Below, piece after piece: positions 8,715 to 18,668 of a DNA stretch of 64,000 bases. Under the pieces are notes generated by a model. It searched no databases. It saw nothing but the letters and a program-made list of their open reading frames with translations, and was not told where the DNA came from. Both the position numbers and the translations under genes were made by a program. Positions within the stretch are counted from its first letter, which is position 1. Every line of letters starts with the position of its first letter. The stretch is from Desulfobacteraceae bacterium (GTDB lineage Bacteria; Desulfobacterota; Desulfobacteria; Desulfobacterales; JAABTS01), in assembly GCA_011389735.1 (NCBI GenBank), contig JAABTS010000001.1, forward strand, positions 1-64,000. Direction: 5' to 3'.

Positions 8715-11700
8715 TTAACCGTCGCCATAGATCGTATAATTCAATTCCACTTCAGCGTTTTCAACCTGATCCATGCATTCCCGGATTTCCTTGAACGTCT
8801 GCTCGAGCGCTCCTTTTTTCAGCCTTTTAACCTCGCTTTTCAAAACGGTCCTGCCTGTTTTCTTGGGCGTTTTCGGATCCGACTTTGGGGGCGTTTTCGG
8901 GGGCGAGGTTTTTTTCAAAGCCTGTTGAATCAGCGCAAGGGCCTTTTGCTGCAAGTTTTTCATCTTCGGAACCAGTGCGACCACCAGTTCATCTTCTTCG
9001 AGCGCGGCGTCGATTTCCCGTTTCAGAGCCGATGCGTTTTCTCTGTAATTGTCCCCGAGCTGTTCCGCTGTGTCGATCACGTTCCAATCGATCCGTTCGA
9101 TCAGCCCGGCTACATCGAGGGCCTTTTTAATGCTCGATCCCAGTACGTCGTCGTTGGGTTTCGGATTCGACGGGCTTTGCCACCGGGCGAGCCGTTCGAC
9201 CAGATCGACGCCCTCGGCGGCGGCGAGATGATCCAGCAGGGCGTTGGCCGCGGTCGCGGTGGAAAGTCGGCGGGCGTCCGTTGTCAAACCGTCCCGTTTT
9301 TTCCAGACCTTGTCAAGCGCGGAAATCAATTTTTTACAAGCGGGTTGATGCTCTTTGACCGCGGATTTGACTTTATCTGAAAAACCGGCCACATTGGAGG
9401 CGTTGAGCAATGGTGATTGCGAAATTCCGAAAACTGCGCCGGCGCGTTTCACGGCCGTATCCCAGTCCGAATCCTGCGGCAGATCCACGGCGGTTAATTC
9501 AAGACCGTCTTTCAAAGCGTCGAGCGAGGGTTCGGCGGGAGTTCCAGCGTCCGTGAAAACGCGGCCGGTCTGAGCGGCGAAGGTGAAAATAATCAGGTTT
9601 TCCAGGATTACGGGCAGCCCCATCGGAGACGGCAGGTCGATCCAGGACCGGATCGCCCCGACGGTCAATTTGTCCTGGGTCGCGGCCTGTTGTTTGAAGA
9701 AATGGTCTTTCCAGGTAAGGCTCCGGACAAAATGGGTGTCGCCCATATTCCCTAGCGCTAGAGGGCCGGCGATCAGAGCCATATCCTTCCGCAAACTTTT
9801 TTCCACGGCAATCCGCCCGTCGCTGGTTTGAGCGGCTCGTTCGATTTCCGCAAACACCTTTTTAACCACTGCGGGCGACAGCCGGACCTGTTCTTCGAAT
9901 TCCGGATGCGCCGGATATTGAAACGCCAGCGCCTGTCCCAGCAGATGGTTGAGCGCACGGTTTAGGCTTCCGACGGGCGGCGGCGCGAGATCGAGCCCGG
10001 GCGAAAGGCTTTCAAAATGCTCTTTGGGGTCCAGAGCGGATTCGGAATCCAGCGCGTCAAGATCGGAACGGCTGACTCCGTAGGCGTTTTCAAGATAAAC
10101 ACGGATTTGCTGTTCAAGCTGGCTGCGCTGGTTTTCGAGCAGCGTTTTGGCCGCCTGTTTGTCGTTCGCCGAAAGATGCGCGGTGTAGGCGTTGAAATGG
10201 TCTCCTTTAAGAATATTGGTGATGATCACGAATCGGCCTAGATCGTTCAGGGATTTGTGGTTCAAAAACGACGGAATGACCACCAGAGTGCGCGTTCCTT
10301 CCGGATAGGCCCGGTTAAATATTTCAAGCCGGGCAAGATCGTCCCTTGGACTGCGCAGCGGCTCGTCAAACGGATAATCGATAATGACCATCCAGGTGCG
10401 GCGGTCGTTCTGGAAATCGTCCAGCGCCATTTTCCGGATGTTTTCGAACCTGATCCGGCAAGCCCTGGGCGTCCCCCGCCATGTGAATTTATGCTCCAGA
10501 AGAGGGGCGTCCTGGTCGGCGACGCCGAATAAATCAAACACCAGTTTCCGGATTTCCCGGATACGGTTGCCGGGGTTGTCGAACCGCCTGGCCTGGTTGA
10601 TTATCGATTCCGTGTCCACTCCGGACAGTTGAATCGAAATGGTGGGATTGGAAGGTTCGTCTCCGATCTTGACCTGGCCGACTTCGGCGGCCCATTTCCG
10701 GCATTTGGCCAGAACGATCTGGTTTTCGTGACCGGGGATCGGCGATTTGATCGTGCCGTGGTTCAGAGCCGCGAGACGGCTTGCAGTGATTCCGCGAAGC
10801 GCCTCCACATTGGGCGCCAGGGCCGCAAGAAGCAGCGTCTTGATCAGCCGGTCGTCATTCCTCATCTTGACGGCGGCCGGATCATCCGCCGGGCGGCTCC
10901 CGAGGTCGTCCATCGATATCTTGTGTTCGCGCTCCAGAATGGGGCGCAGCTTTTCTTCATAAAGCTTCCGGGCGTTGATGAAATTTTTCCGGATCTCCTC
11001 GCTGACCGCTTCATCGCCTTCGGAAACCTGATCGAAAAGATCTCCCGCCGGGATAATCTGTCCCAGCTTCAGGGTGTCGCGCTGTTCGATCAAAAGCTGA
11101 AGCATCACTTTCAGGGCCGTGCGTTCCCGCTGAAGCAGAAAAGACATGGCCACCAGCGTGTCCATCAACGCCGGGCTGAACGGGTAGATCTTCCGAAACA
11201 GGCTCCGGTCCGACTTGCTTGTCAGCAAAACGTCCATAACCTCCTCCCGGATACGGGCGGTGGCTTCGAACGCCTTGTCGATCCGATGTGCGGCTTCCTC
11301 GGATTTCGGCTTTAACACCCGCTTTTCAGCAATGGCGGGCAGATTGCTGTCTTCAAGCTTGATGGTGGTGAAACGGGCCTCCCACCAGTCCATGGCGTCG
11401 CTGACGTTCGAATATTGCTCGCCGGTTGCGCTTTCGCTCACAAAAGCCTTGATGTCCCGCTGGCGCGCCACGAAACTCACCAGCGGAACCGGACGGTCAG
11501 ACGCCTGGGATTCCACGAGCTTCGCGACTTTCGGGCCCTCGCGGGTGACGAACGACACATCGGCGGACCGGCTGATCAGCCAGAGAATCAATTCGTCCAG
11601 AAACAGCACCACGGCGTCATACCCAAGCGAACCGGCATGCTTGCTGATAATGGAAAGCCCGGCGTCCAGATCCACAAATTCGCCCGCGCTGCGGGCCGAG

Positions 11701-12383
11701 GAAAAAAACCGGTCCACCAGATCGCCGACCAGTTGGACCCGCCCTTCGGAATGCGCCGGCCCTGCAATCGCGGCGTCAAACGTCTCCGCCGTCCATCCGC
11801 TGCGAAGAGTTCCCCATCCGGAAAGCCCTTCGCCGCACCCCTCGTTCAGCGTTTCAAAAAATCCGTCGTCGCCCAGACGTTCCCGGAGTCTCGCCGCATC
11901 TTTGAATAATTCGTCCGCACGGTATACGCCGGGCGAGGACGCTTCGGGACGCAGTTCCCGAATAAAATCGGCGTATCCGCCAAGGACCGCCTGTTCCATG
12001 TTTTCCTTGCCGATCATGTGATAGGGAATCAGCAGAAAATTGCGGCCCTCGGTCCACTCGTTATGCCTGGCGATCACCCCTGCCAGTTCCGGGACCGAAC
12101 GCGCCGCCGGCTCACCAGCCAGAATCAGACTCAAAACCGCCATGAAATGGCTTTTCCCGCTCCCGAAACTGCCGTGCAGATAACTACCCTTGCTCGTGTT
12201 GTCCTGAACCGCGGCCTTGATCAGATCCAGAGCCCGGTCAAAACAATCGGCCAGTTGGGGCGTCACCACATAGCTTCCAACCGTTTCTTCGGGCCGGGAC
12301 ACCCCCTCCGACAGTTTCAATACAAAATCGCCCCGGCGGACGCGTTCCGGCAGCTCGATGAGATCTTTGATATAAGTGGTCAT
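8715..12383 (-). CDS. pglY: PglY, BREX type 2 P-loop ATPase
   Basis: 1222 residues. A Walker A motif, GSFGSGKS, lies at about residues 70-78, and a Walker B-like strand, VVLFLDELILWL, near residue 261, so this is a large P-loop ATPase (the DUF6079/PglY family, counterpart of BrxC in other BREX types). The C-terminus is rich in Lys, Pro and Ser/Thr (KTSPPKTPPKSDPKTPKKT) and is probably flexible. ATPases of this class drive the BREX complex on DNA. The ribosome-binding sequence AAGGA lies 6-7 nt before ATG 12383. The gene is on the same strand as pglX and pglZ but is separated from pglX by an antiparallel small gene, so it probably has its own promoter within 12384-12820. Confidence 0.9.
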   Translation of the reverse strand: MTTYIKDLIELPERVRRGDFVLKLSEGVSRPEETVGSYVVTPQLADCFDRALDLIKAAVQDNTSKGSYLHGSFGSGKSHFMAVLSLILAGEPAARSVPELAGVIARHNEWTEGRNFLLIPYHMIGKENMEQAVLGGYADFIRELRPEASSPGVYRADELFKDAARLRERLGDDGFFETLNEGCGEGLSGWGTLRSGWTAETFDAAIAGPAHSEGRVQLVGDLVDRFFSSARSAGEFVDLDAGLSIISKHAGSLGYDAVVLFLDELILWLISRSADVSFVTREGPKVAKLVESQASDRPVPLVSFVARQRDIKAFVSESATGEQYSNVSDAMDWWEARFTTIKLEDSNLPAIAEKRVLKPKSEEAAHRIDKAFEATARIREEVMDVLLTSKSDRSLFRKIYPFSPALMDTLVAMSFLLQRERTALKVMLQLLIEQRDTLKLGQIIPAGDLFDQVSEGDEAVSEEIRKNFINARKLYEEKLRPILEREHKISMDDLGSRPADDPAAVKMRNDDRLIKTLLLAALAPNVEALRGITASRLAALNHGTIKSPIPGHENQIVLAKCRKWAAEVGQVKIGDEPSNPTISIQLSGVDTESIINQARRFDNPGNRIREIRKLVFDLFGVADQDAPLLEHKFTWRGTPRACRIRFENIRKMALDDFQNDRRTWMVIIDYPFDEPLRSPRDDLARLEIFNRAYPEGTRTLVVIPSFLNHKSLNDLGRFVIITNILKGDHFNAYTAHLSANDKQAAKTLLENQRSQLEQQIRVYLENAYGVSRSDLDALDSESALDPKEHFESLSPGLDLAPPPVGSLNRALNHLLGQALAFQYPAHPEFEEQVRLSPAVVKKVFAEIERAAQTSDGRIAVEKSLRKDMALIAGPLALGNMGDTHFVRSLTWKDHFFKQQAATQDKLTVGAIRSWIDLPSPMGLPVILENLIIFTFAAQTGRVFTDAGTPAEPSLDALKDGLELTAVDLPQDSDWDTAVKRAGAVFGISQSPLLNASNVAGFSDKVKSAVKEHQPACKKLISALDKVWKKRDGLTTDARRLSTATAANALLDHLAAAEGVDLVERLARWQSPSNPKPNDDVLGSSIKKALDVAGLIERIDWNVIDTAEQLGDNYRENASALKREIDAALEEDELVVALVPKMKNLQQKALALIQQALKKTSPPKTPPKSDPKTPKKTGRTVLKSEVKRLKKGALEQTFKEIRECMDQVENAEVELNYTIYGDG

Positions 12384-12823
12384 TTAAGTTCCTTATTTAT
12401 GAATCGTTCACAAATCCACGATTGGTCGATAAGCGTTTTTGTCAACGGGTAAAACGATTGAATCCATATATCAAAGATGGATAGGTTTTTAAAGGGTTTT
12501 GTCGTTTTGAAGGTGATCGCTGGATTGGATACGCCATCGGGCGGCTGAGAACAAGATAAAATGTTGCTTATTGACAGGGGTTGTGATATATTAATTTTTT
12601 TATAAAGTGAAAATCAAAACCCGCTAAAATCAAAAACGCCGAAAAAATCCGGCCTGTTGGACGGATTTGCCGTCCGGCTGGAAGATTGATATCAAAACGC
12701 ACGATTTTTAAATTCCATGGATGTGTGAAACCCTCTCGAAAACCACAGAGAACAGCGCCTGACCCTATCCTTTGATATTTACTGTCGAACAGCGAAAATT
12801 TTAAGAAAGGAACAATCAATTCA
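12384..12823. other. intergenic region between pglY and a zinc-ribbon gene
   Basis: 440 bases without a convincing gene. The segment is AT-rich compared with the pgl genes on either side. It must hold the promoters for the divergent transcripts of pglY (minus) and the small gene at 12824 (plus). TTGACA occurs at 12571-12576, but no well-spaced -10 hexamer follows, so I do not call a promoter. Confidence 0.5.
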
Positions 12824-13204
12824 ATGCAGAATGATTTTATTGATGAACTGGTAACCCAACACGCGATTTTCAAATGTATGCTTAACGACATCATTCCATG
12901 CGGTTGCGGCGGACGCCGGAAGATTATTCAAACTGAAGAATCCGGACTGTTAATCACACATTGCCCGGTGTGTAACGACAGTGAACCGTTCAATATTGCG
13001 GATCTGGCCATCATCGGCGGAGCGCTGCTGAAACTGGTGTTCAATGAAGGAGGCGATATCAGCTTTAACGCGCCCAATGTTTCCAGCGACCAAATATGCC
13101 GGATGATCGAAGATGTCCAGGCAGTGGAAGACTGGGCGGATGAAATCGACATCGAGCCGCTTCGCAACCGGCTAAAGATATTGAAAGGCGGCCTTTCAAA
13201 ATAA
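12824..13204 (+). CDS. small CxC-CxxC zinc-ribbon-like protein, unknown
   Basis: 126 residues, antiparallel to the pgl genes and lodged between pglY and pglX. Cysteines 26 and 28 (PCGCGG) and 47 and 50 (HCPVC) form a treble of the kind that binds one zinc ion. The rest is acidic and helical, with the segment DQICRMIEDVQAVEDWADEI. A weak ribosome-binding sequence (GAAAGG) sits about 13 nt before ATG 12824. I do not recognise the family. Its position suggests either a defence-associated accessory protein or a passenger brought in with the block. Codon usage looks like that of the AT-richer host genes more than that of the GC-rich pgl genes. Confidence 0.6.
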   Translation: MQNDFIDELVTQHAIFKCMLNDIIPCGCGGRRKIIQTEESGLLITHCPVCNDSEPFNIADLAIIGGALLKLVFNEGGDISFNAPNVSSDQICRMIEDVQAVEDWADEIDIEPLRNRLKILKGGLSK

Positions 13205-13320
13205 ATCAAACAACCAGGCGCCGGTGAAAAAAGCCGGATTACGCGAGTGTTATCCTTCAAAGTATCCGGAGATGAAGATTGTCCGGACGCCGCCGGCTGT
13301 TGACCGCGCCGAACCGCCTA

Positions 13321-13366
13321 TTTAGGCGGGTTACACGGATTACGCGGGTTTTTCAGGCCGGGAGCG
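13321..13366. repeat. short dispersed repeat, family D
   Basis: GCGGGTTACACGGATTACGC followed by GGGTTTTTCAGGCCGGGAGC. Related units with the core GATTACGCGGATTTTnnGGCCGGGG occur at 17190-17330, 17366-17475 and 18411-18485. This copy lies directly against the 3' end of pglX. Confidence 0.55.
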
Positions 13367-16300
13367 TCAACACCGGCCGGATGTGAGCGACTCTATCGAA
13401 CTTCCCAGCGCCCCGGCCTCGCTTTCCACATAGGTGGCGAAAAAATCGCCCATTCCCACGCCGTAGTCCGCATCGACCCGGTTATGCCATTGTTTGAGCC
13501 AGGGGAGCAGTTCCGCCAGGCCGGCGAGGATCGGGATCAGCCGATTTACGGGCCATCCGGACGCTTTGGCCTCCTCCAGATACTCGGCCAGCGCCCGGGC
13601 CTGCTCCAGGTGATCCCATCCCGCCCAGGCGATAACCGGGCTTCCGCCGGCCTCCAGCTCCAGGCCGGGATACGAGATAAACCGTTCCTTGGGAACATCC
13701 AGCTTGCCTCGAAGTTTCCAGTACGACGGCTTTGCAAAGTCCTTGCTCTGATATTTCGGCGGAACCGGAATTTCTCCGATGGTATCCTGTTTCAGTCGTT
13801 CCGCCGCTTCCTGCGTTAAATAGCCGGGATCGCTCTCGGGCAGTTCCGTCCGGGCGTCGACGGCGTCTTCTTTGCGTTGCAAATCCCAGGTGTGTTCCCA
13901 GTCCCGGCGTTTTCGCAGGCCGCTTTCTTTGTATCGCAGCGATGGCAGATACGGAACCGATTCCCCCGCCGCCAGGGATTCCACCAGTTTGATCAGATCG
14001 AATCCGGCCCGGCCGGTGTACAGTTCCCCCGCCCGGAGAAAAGCGCCGTCGTCCCGGAGCCGGTCCGCGAGCCGGGCGCAGCTTATGAGCCGAGGTTCTT
14101 CCGTGGCCGGCGCGGGTTCGGTTTCGGCCGCGAGATCCCGGCCGCTCAGCCCTTTTTCCAGGCGGTTGAGCAGCCATTGTTCTATCGCGGTTTTCACCTG
14201 TTTGTCCCAGGGTTCCATCGCCCACCGGCGCTTGTATTCCGGCTGCTCGATCAGGCCGATGTGTTTGTCGGATTCGATAGCCCGGATTCGCAGTTCCACG
14301 AGCCGCCGGTAATCTTCGGGCCAGTGATCCGGAATTTCAGCGGCCGGCGTCGATCCGTGACGGTCGAACCATGCGGTTTCAAGTTTCCCCGCCTTCATTT
14401 TCCGAGCCATGACGATTTCAAAAGCCCGTTCCCCAAGCCTGACCCGCGGAACCCATGACATATCCGACGCCCACAATTCCTCGTCCGTGATCTTGTAAAA
14501 ATTGTAGCATTGCCAGTCGAGTTCCTCCTGAAGAGCGATCATCCGCTCGCGGACGGCGGTGAATCCTTCGGCCGCTTCGTCGAAAGCCTCTTCCGACGGC
14601 GGATGCGTTTTTATGACCGACGCCGGAAGATATTCCGTCATTTTTGCTCCGAGGGCGTCGAGTTCCGTGGCTAATTCGATGGGCTTTTTTTCCGGGATTG
14701 GGAATTGCCGGAGTTTTGTGCCGTCCCATTCAAGGCGTTCTTCCCATTTCCCCGATGCGAATCCGCCTTTTGGAAAAAAGGTTTGCCTGCCCCAGAAAAG
14801 AGCGGTGGAGCTGTTTAAAAGTCCGATGAGTTCAAGATGGTCTTCGATTGTGGCTTCTTTTGGGAGTTTGATTACCGGGGCTGAACGATTGAACACTTTG
14901 CCGCCCCTATCTAATACGAAATGGTTGTGGGTGGCTACGAAGGCGAAGGATATTGAATAAGGCGTTTGTAATTTTGGAGTATAATGCTCGAGATGCACCC
15001 ACCAATTCTTATAGTGATCTTCGATTTTTTTACCAAAGATGGTTCGATTTTTAAGCACGATACGATAATAAAAAAAATATGGATTTAATGCGGTCGCTTT
15101 GATTTGAATTAAGTTTCCACCAATTTCATGATATGGATATATAACCAAAGGCAAATGTTTGAAATACCAATCACGAAAGCATTCACCAATACCTAAATGA
15201 GTTATAAAAGCAGAAAACTTCAGTCGTTTTGGAGTATATTCATCAAAAATCCAAATATCATCTTCACCTACAACTGTAGTACGACCAATTTCACTAAAAA
15301 TTTCGTGTAAAGTATTCTCAGTGTAGTCTCGTATCATTTCAAGTAGAACTGTTACGCCACCACCGCCTAAACTCCAAGGATGTTGGTAAAATGATATTCT
15401 TTCATTATTATCGACACTGGCATATTCACTTTCAGATCCAGGATGATCAATCTGTTCAATAATCGCCTTCCAAACTTTCCCTTCAGACGCCTTTTCAGGC
15501 GTCCCCGGCTCCCCTTTAATCCCCATCACAGCGCGGATCGTTTCGGAAACAGGCCGCTGATTCCGCCCAAAAAGGATGACCGTAGGCGTGCCGTGCCCCG
15601 GAATATAAGCCCCTGACGTATCCACCACATGTGTCAAATCCCATTTGGGGATATACTCTTCGATCAGCTTTTTGCCGAATTCTCGTTTCATGAAGGAATT
15701 GGCGACAATGGCTCCGACATACCCGGCGGACTGATTCCGTCCGCCGCTGACCGCCAGATCGAAAAACCGTTCCAGAAACGGACAGACCAGGGAAAACTGC
15801 CGGTGACACGACCCGAACCGGGCCCGGTACGCTTTGCTGAGCGCCTTATCCTTAACGGTGATATACGGCGGATTGCCGACCACGGCGTGGTATTGCCGGC
15901 CCAGATACCGGCGCAGTTTGTCCGCGTCTTCGGTTTCGTAGACGTAGGCGAGTGGTTCTTCGCCGACGGCCGTCATTTGCTGGGCTCCGGCTCCGCCGGG
16001 CCTCGGCCCGTGCAGCAGGGAATCGCCTGTGGCCACATGGATTTCAAAGGCCGGGGCGTCTTTCAGGCGCTGGATCATGGACGCCTTGAGGGCGGCGGCC
16101 AGGAGCCGGAACCGGGCGATGGCCGAGGCCTGGGGATTGATATCGACGCCATGGACGGCGTTCAAAGCGCGTTGGACGAGATCCCGCACCCCGGCTTCCG
16201 GTTCCATGCGCCGCCACAGATCGAGAATCCGGTGAAACCCGCTGATCACGAAATGGCCGCTCCCGCAGGCGGGATCGATCATGCGGAAGTCCTTCAATCC

Positions 16301-16972
16301 AAAGGTGTCGATTGCCGGGTTCAGGGTGCGGTCCAGGATGAATTCTTCGACAAAATCCGGAGTTTGAAGCAGCGCGTATTTTTTGCGGATATCCTCTGAC
16401 AAATCCTGGTACAAATCGCCGAGAAACCGGGTGTCCCAGTCCGGATCGGTGAAATCGTGGACCAGGCCGCCGGCTTTATCGTCTATGCGCTGGAAAAATC
16501 CGATCAGAAGGCCGGCGCCGTCGCCGGTGGGCTGCACATGCCAGAGCCGGTTGTGTTTTTTATCGAACAGAGCTGATACGCCGGGGAGTTCCGATACCGT
16601 TTGAAAAACATGGAGCAGGTATTCCCGGTCCGATTCCAGGGGGTGGGATTGAAAATAGAGAGTGCGGGCGTCCCTGGCGTAGTCGAGCCGTTCGCAGGGC
16701 CCTGAGATGAACGGGTCGCCGATCATGTCGGTATCCTCCATGAACCGGACGAATACGCAGGCGAGAATCCAGGACGAAGCGGCCTGAGTGATTATTTCAT
16801 CGCGCCAGGCGGAAAAGGTCTGAGCGGTTCGGCCTTCTTTTTGGGCTTCGCCGTGTTCGGCTTGTAATTTCCGGTTGATTTCAGGGACAGCGTCACATCG
16901 TTCCCGGATATCGGGCTCCAGTTTTTTTATAAGTTGTTTCAGATCCGTCAGCAAATTTTTTGCGTTGATCAT
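13367..16972 (-). CDS. pglX: PglX, BREX type 2 DNA methyltransferase
   Basis: 1201 residues. S-adenosylmethionine-binding motif I (DPACGSGHF) lies near residue 232 and the N6-adenine catalytic motif NPPY near residue 366, as in all PglX proteins. In BREX systems PglX methylates adenines at a specific site to mark self DNA and is needed for defence. The ATG at 16972 has GAGGA 6 nt upstream. Residues about 497-677 (14940-15480) are coded by markedly AT-rich DNA while both sides are GC-rich; this is where the target-recognition region is expected, so the specificity part may have been exchanged. Downstream is the antiparallel zinc-ribbon gene; upstream are repeats and an ompA-like gene before pglW. 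Confidence 0.92.
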   Translation of the reverse strand: MINAKNLLTDLKQLIKKLEPDIRERCDAVPEINRKLQAEHGEAQKEGRTAQTFSAWRDEIITQAASSWILACVFVRFMEDTDMIGDPFISGPCERLDYARDARTLYFQSHPLESDREYLLHVFQTVSELPGVSALFDKKHNRLWHVQPTGDGAGLLIGFFQRIDDKAGGLVHDFTDPDWDTRFLGDLYQDLSEDIRKKYALLQTPDFVEEFILDRTLNPAIDTFGLKDFRMIDPACGSGHFVISGFHRILDLWRRMEPEAGVRDLVQRALNAVHGVDINPQASAIARFRLLAAALKASMIQRLKDAPAFEIHVATGDSLLHGPRPGGAGAQQMTAVGEEPLAYVYETEDADKLRRYLGRQYHAVVGNPPYITVKDKALSKAYRARFGSCHRQFSLVCPFLERFFDLAVSGGRNQSAGYVGAIVANSFMKREFGKKLIEEYIPKWDLTHVVDTSGAYIPGHGTPTVILFGRNQRPVSETIRAVMGIKGEPGTPEKASEGKVWKAIIEQIDHPGSESEYASVDNNERISFYQHPWSLGGGGVTVLLEMIRDYTENTLHEIFSEIGRTTVVGEDDIWIFDEYTPKRLKFSAFITHLGIGECFRDWYFKHLPLVIYPYHEIGGNLIQIKATALNPYFFYYRIVLKNRTIFGKKIEDHYKNWWVHLEHYTPKLQTPYSISFAFVATHNHFVLDRGGKVFNRSAPVIKLPKEATIEDHLELIGLLNSSTALFWGRQTFFPKGGFASGKWEERLEWDGTKLRQFPIPEKKPIELATELDALGAKMTEYLPASVIKTHPPSEEAFDEAAEGFTAVRERMIALQEELDWQCYNFYKITDEELWASDMSWVPRVRLGERAFEIVMARKMKAGKLETAWFDRHGSTPAAEIPDHWPEDYRRLVELRIRAIESDKHIGLIEQPEYKRRWAMEPWDKQVKTAIEQWLLNRLEKGLSGRDLAAETEPAPATEEPRLISCARLADRLRDDGAFLRAGELYTGRAGFDLIKLVESLAAGESVPYLPSLRYKESGLRKRRDWEHTWDLQRKEDAVDARTELPESDPGYLTQEAAERLKQDTIGEIPVPPKYQSKDFAKPSYWKLRGKLDVPKERFISYPGLELEAGGSPVIAWAGWDHLEQARALAEYLEEAKASGWPVNRLIPILAGLAELLPWLKQWHNRVDADYGVGMGDFFATYVESEAGALGSSIESLTSGRC

Positions 16973-17098
16973 TTCAATTCCTCGTATGGCCGGGCAGGTT
17001 GACGGTTTTGCAGATTCACATGGCGGGCAGCTTACTCGACCGGCTTAATAAATGCAAGCGCAACATGATTTCAACCTCATCAATCTCATCAATCTCAC

Positions 17099-17150
17099 CC
17101 ACCTCGTTCCCACGGTCTCCGTGGGAACGCAGTCCGGACGCTCCGCGTCC
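17099..17150. repeat. REP palindrome, family E, left copy
   Basis: Contains the perfect palindrome GTTCCCACGGTCTCCGTGGG (continuing AAC) at 17106-17128, then GGACGCTCCGCGTCC. A near-identical 50-bp sequence in the opposite orientation lies at 18669-18718, on the other side of the ompA-like gene. Confidence 0.75.
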
Positions 17151-17189
17151 TTGCCGTTGTGTGCTGTTGTGCGAACCTCGGATTCTATC

Positions 17190-17475
17190 TGAACCTCGGA
17201 TTTGCGCTGATTACCCGGATTACGCGGATTTTTGGGCCGGGGCTTATGCGGTGGGTGGAGGTTTATTTTTTCAGGGGTTTGGCGTATGGGTTTTTTTATG
17301 AGTTGTTCTTTAGCCTTAAGTTTATTAGCGGGTGGTGGATTTCTTGATCCAGGTCATTTGTCTGAACCGCGGATTTGCGCTGATTACGCGGATTTTGAGG
17401 CCGGGGCATATGCGTTGGGCGAGGGTTATATTTTTTCATGAGTTTGGCGTATGGATTTTTTTAAATGAGTTATCC
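17190..17475. repeat. two direct copies of a family D repeat
   Basis: Two related units of about 110-140 bp in tandem, roughly 17190-17330 and 17366-17475. Each opens with GAACC.CGGATTTGCGCTGA, passes through CGGATTTT..GGCCGGGGC and ends with TTTGGCGTATGG plus a T-run. With the REP at 17099 they fill the gap 16973-17588; I see no gene there. Confidence 0.65.
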
Positions 17476-17588
17476 CTGCCCGTCGTCATTTAATGACCGG
17501 CCGTCGCCAGGCCGCCCCGAATCCTCGTAACCAGCGTAATCCCTGATAACCCGCGGTTCAGAACCAGGCCCACATTGAACATATGCGG

Positions 17589-18266
17589 TTATGATTCATA
17601 ATCCGATGGCGCGATTTTAATTTCTACTCGCCGGTTTAAAAGTCTTCCGGTTTTTGTTGTGTTTGTCGCTACCGGCATGGTTTCTCCGTATCCGATAGTA
17701 CGAATCCGAGACGTCGAAACGCCGTTGGATATCAGTTCATTTTTAACATTGCGGGCTCTGCGTTTGGAAAGATCCATATTATAGCTTTCCGAACCCGTCG
17801 AGTCTGTGTGGCCTTCCACCTGAATATACGTATTGGGATACCGCTGCATCACGGCGGCGATCCGGTCCAATTCATCCAAAAAGCCAGGATTAATTTTAGC
17901 CGAATCCTTATCAAACGAGACATCGCCTTTCAATGTGAGTTCGAGTAAATCTCCTTGCCGCTGGACATTCGCAGCCTCAGAATCGGCAAGCGCCTGTTCA
18001 AATTCCTTTTCCTGCTGATCCATCATATGTCCCACACCGGATCCCGCAAGGCCTCCTAACGCCGCGCCAATAGCCGCTCCCCACAGTGTAGACTCCGTAT
18101 CCTCACCGATCGCCTGCCCAATGCCGGCTCCGGCGGCTGCGCCGCCCGCGGCCCCATATACCCCGCCTTTCCGGGCTTTCGTTTGAGGGGCGCAGGACCA
18201 GACTCCAGGCAGAAGAATCAGACTTAATAGGATGACACTTATTCGTTTGCCTTGTGCTTTTTTCAT
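17589..18266 (-). CDS. OmpA-family lipoprotein with glycine zipper
   Basis: 225 residues. The N-terminus has a signal sequence ending in a lipobox-like GVWSC near residue 25, then a glycine-zipper segment (GAAGGAAAGAGIGQAIGE and GAAIGAALGGLAGSGVG). From about residue 105 there is an OmpA C-terminal peptidoglycan-binding domain with VEGHTDSTGS, LSKRRARNVKNEL and NRRVEI. The protein is expected in the outer membrane, tethered to peptidoglycan by the OmpA domain. It sits between pglW and pglX, which normally adjoin, on a segment bounded by 50-bp inverted repeats (17099-17150 and 18669-18718). It is probably a passenger rather than a defence component. AGGAGAG-like sequence precedes the ATG. Confidence 0.9.
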   Translation of the reverse strand: MKKAQGKRISVILLSLILLPGVWSCAPQTKARKGGVYGAAGGAAAGAGIGQAIGEDTESTLWGAAIGAALGGLAGSGVGHMMDQQEKEFEQALADSEAANVQRQGDLLELTLKGDVSFDKDSAKINPGFLDELDRIAAVMQRYPNTYIQVEGHTDSTGSESYNMDLSKRRARNVKNELISNGVSTSRIRTIGYGETMPVATNTTKTGRLLNRRVEIKIAPSDYES

Positions 18267-18410
18267 TCTCTCTCTCCTTTCTTTGTTGTTGTTTTCACTA
18301 TCAATTCAATCATTCAAATAGCAACAATGAGCTGAATAATAAATGCTTGGATTCACTCAGAAGGAAGAAAACTGATATGTATTCTGGAATGGTGAACCTT
18401 ATGAATAACT

Positions 18411-18485
18411 GAACCGCGGATTTGCGCTGATTACACGGATTACGCCGATTTTTAAGCCGGGGCGTTTGCGGCGGTCGGTTGTGTA
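18411..18485. repeat. family D repeat, further copy
   Basis: GAACCGCGGATTTGCGCTGA followed by TTACACGGATTACGCCG and TTAAGCCGGGGCG. It lies between pglW and the ompA-like gene. The remainder of 18267-18804 holds further short palindromes (for example GACCCGCCCTACGAGGCGGG near 18515) and no gene. Confidence 0.65.
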
Positions 18486-18668
18486 AATTTATTTCAGGGA
18501 TAAAAACAACCGGTAGACCCGCCCTACGAGGCGGGTATGTTCGGCCCCATGCCGGTCTAATTATCCCCAAAAAATATGCGGCGCTATGAACGGCCTGTGA
18601 CCGGCCGGTACAATTCTCAATCCGCGTCATTTGTCTTGAACCGTGGATTTACGAGGATTTGCGGTTCA

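Noticed and set aside
12571..12597. promoter starting at TTGACA upstream of the zinc-ribbon gene
   Set aside because: No -10 hexamer with 16-18 bp spacing is present, and the site is 230 nt from the gene.
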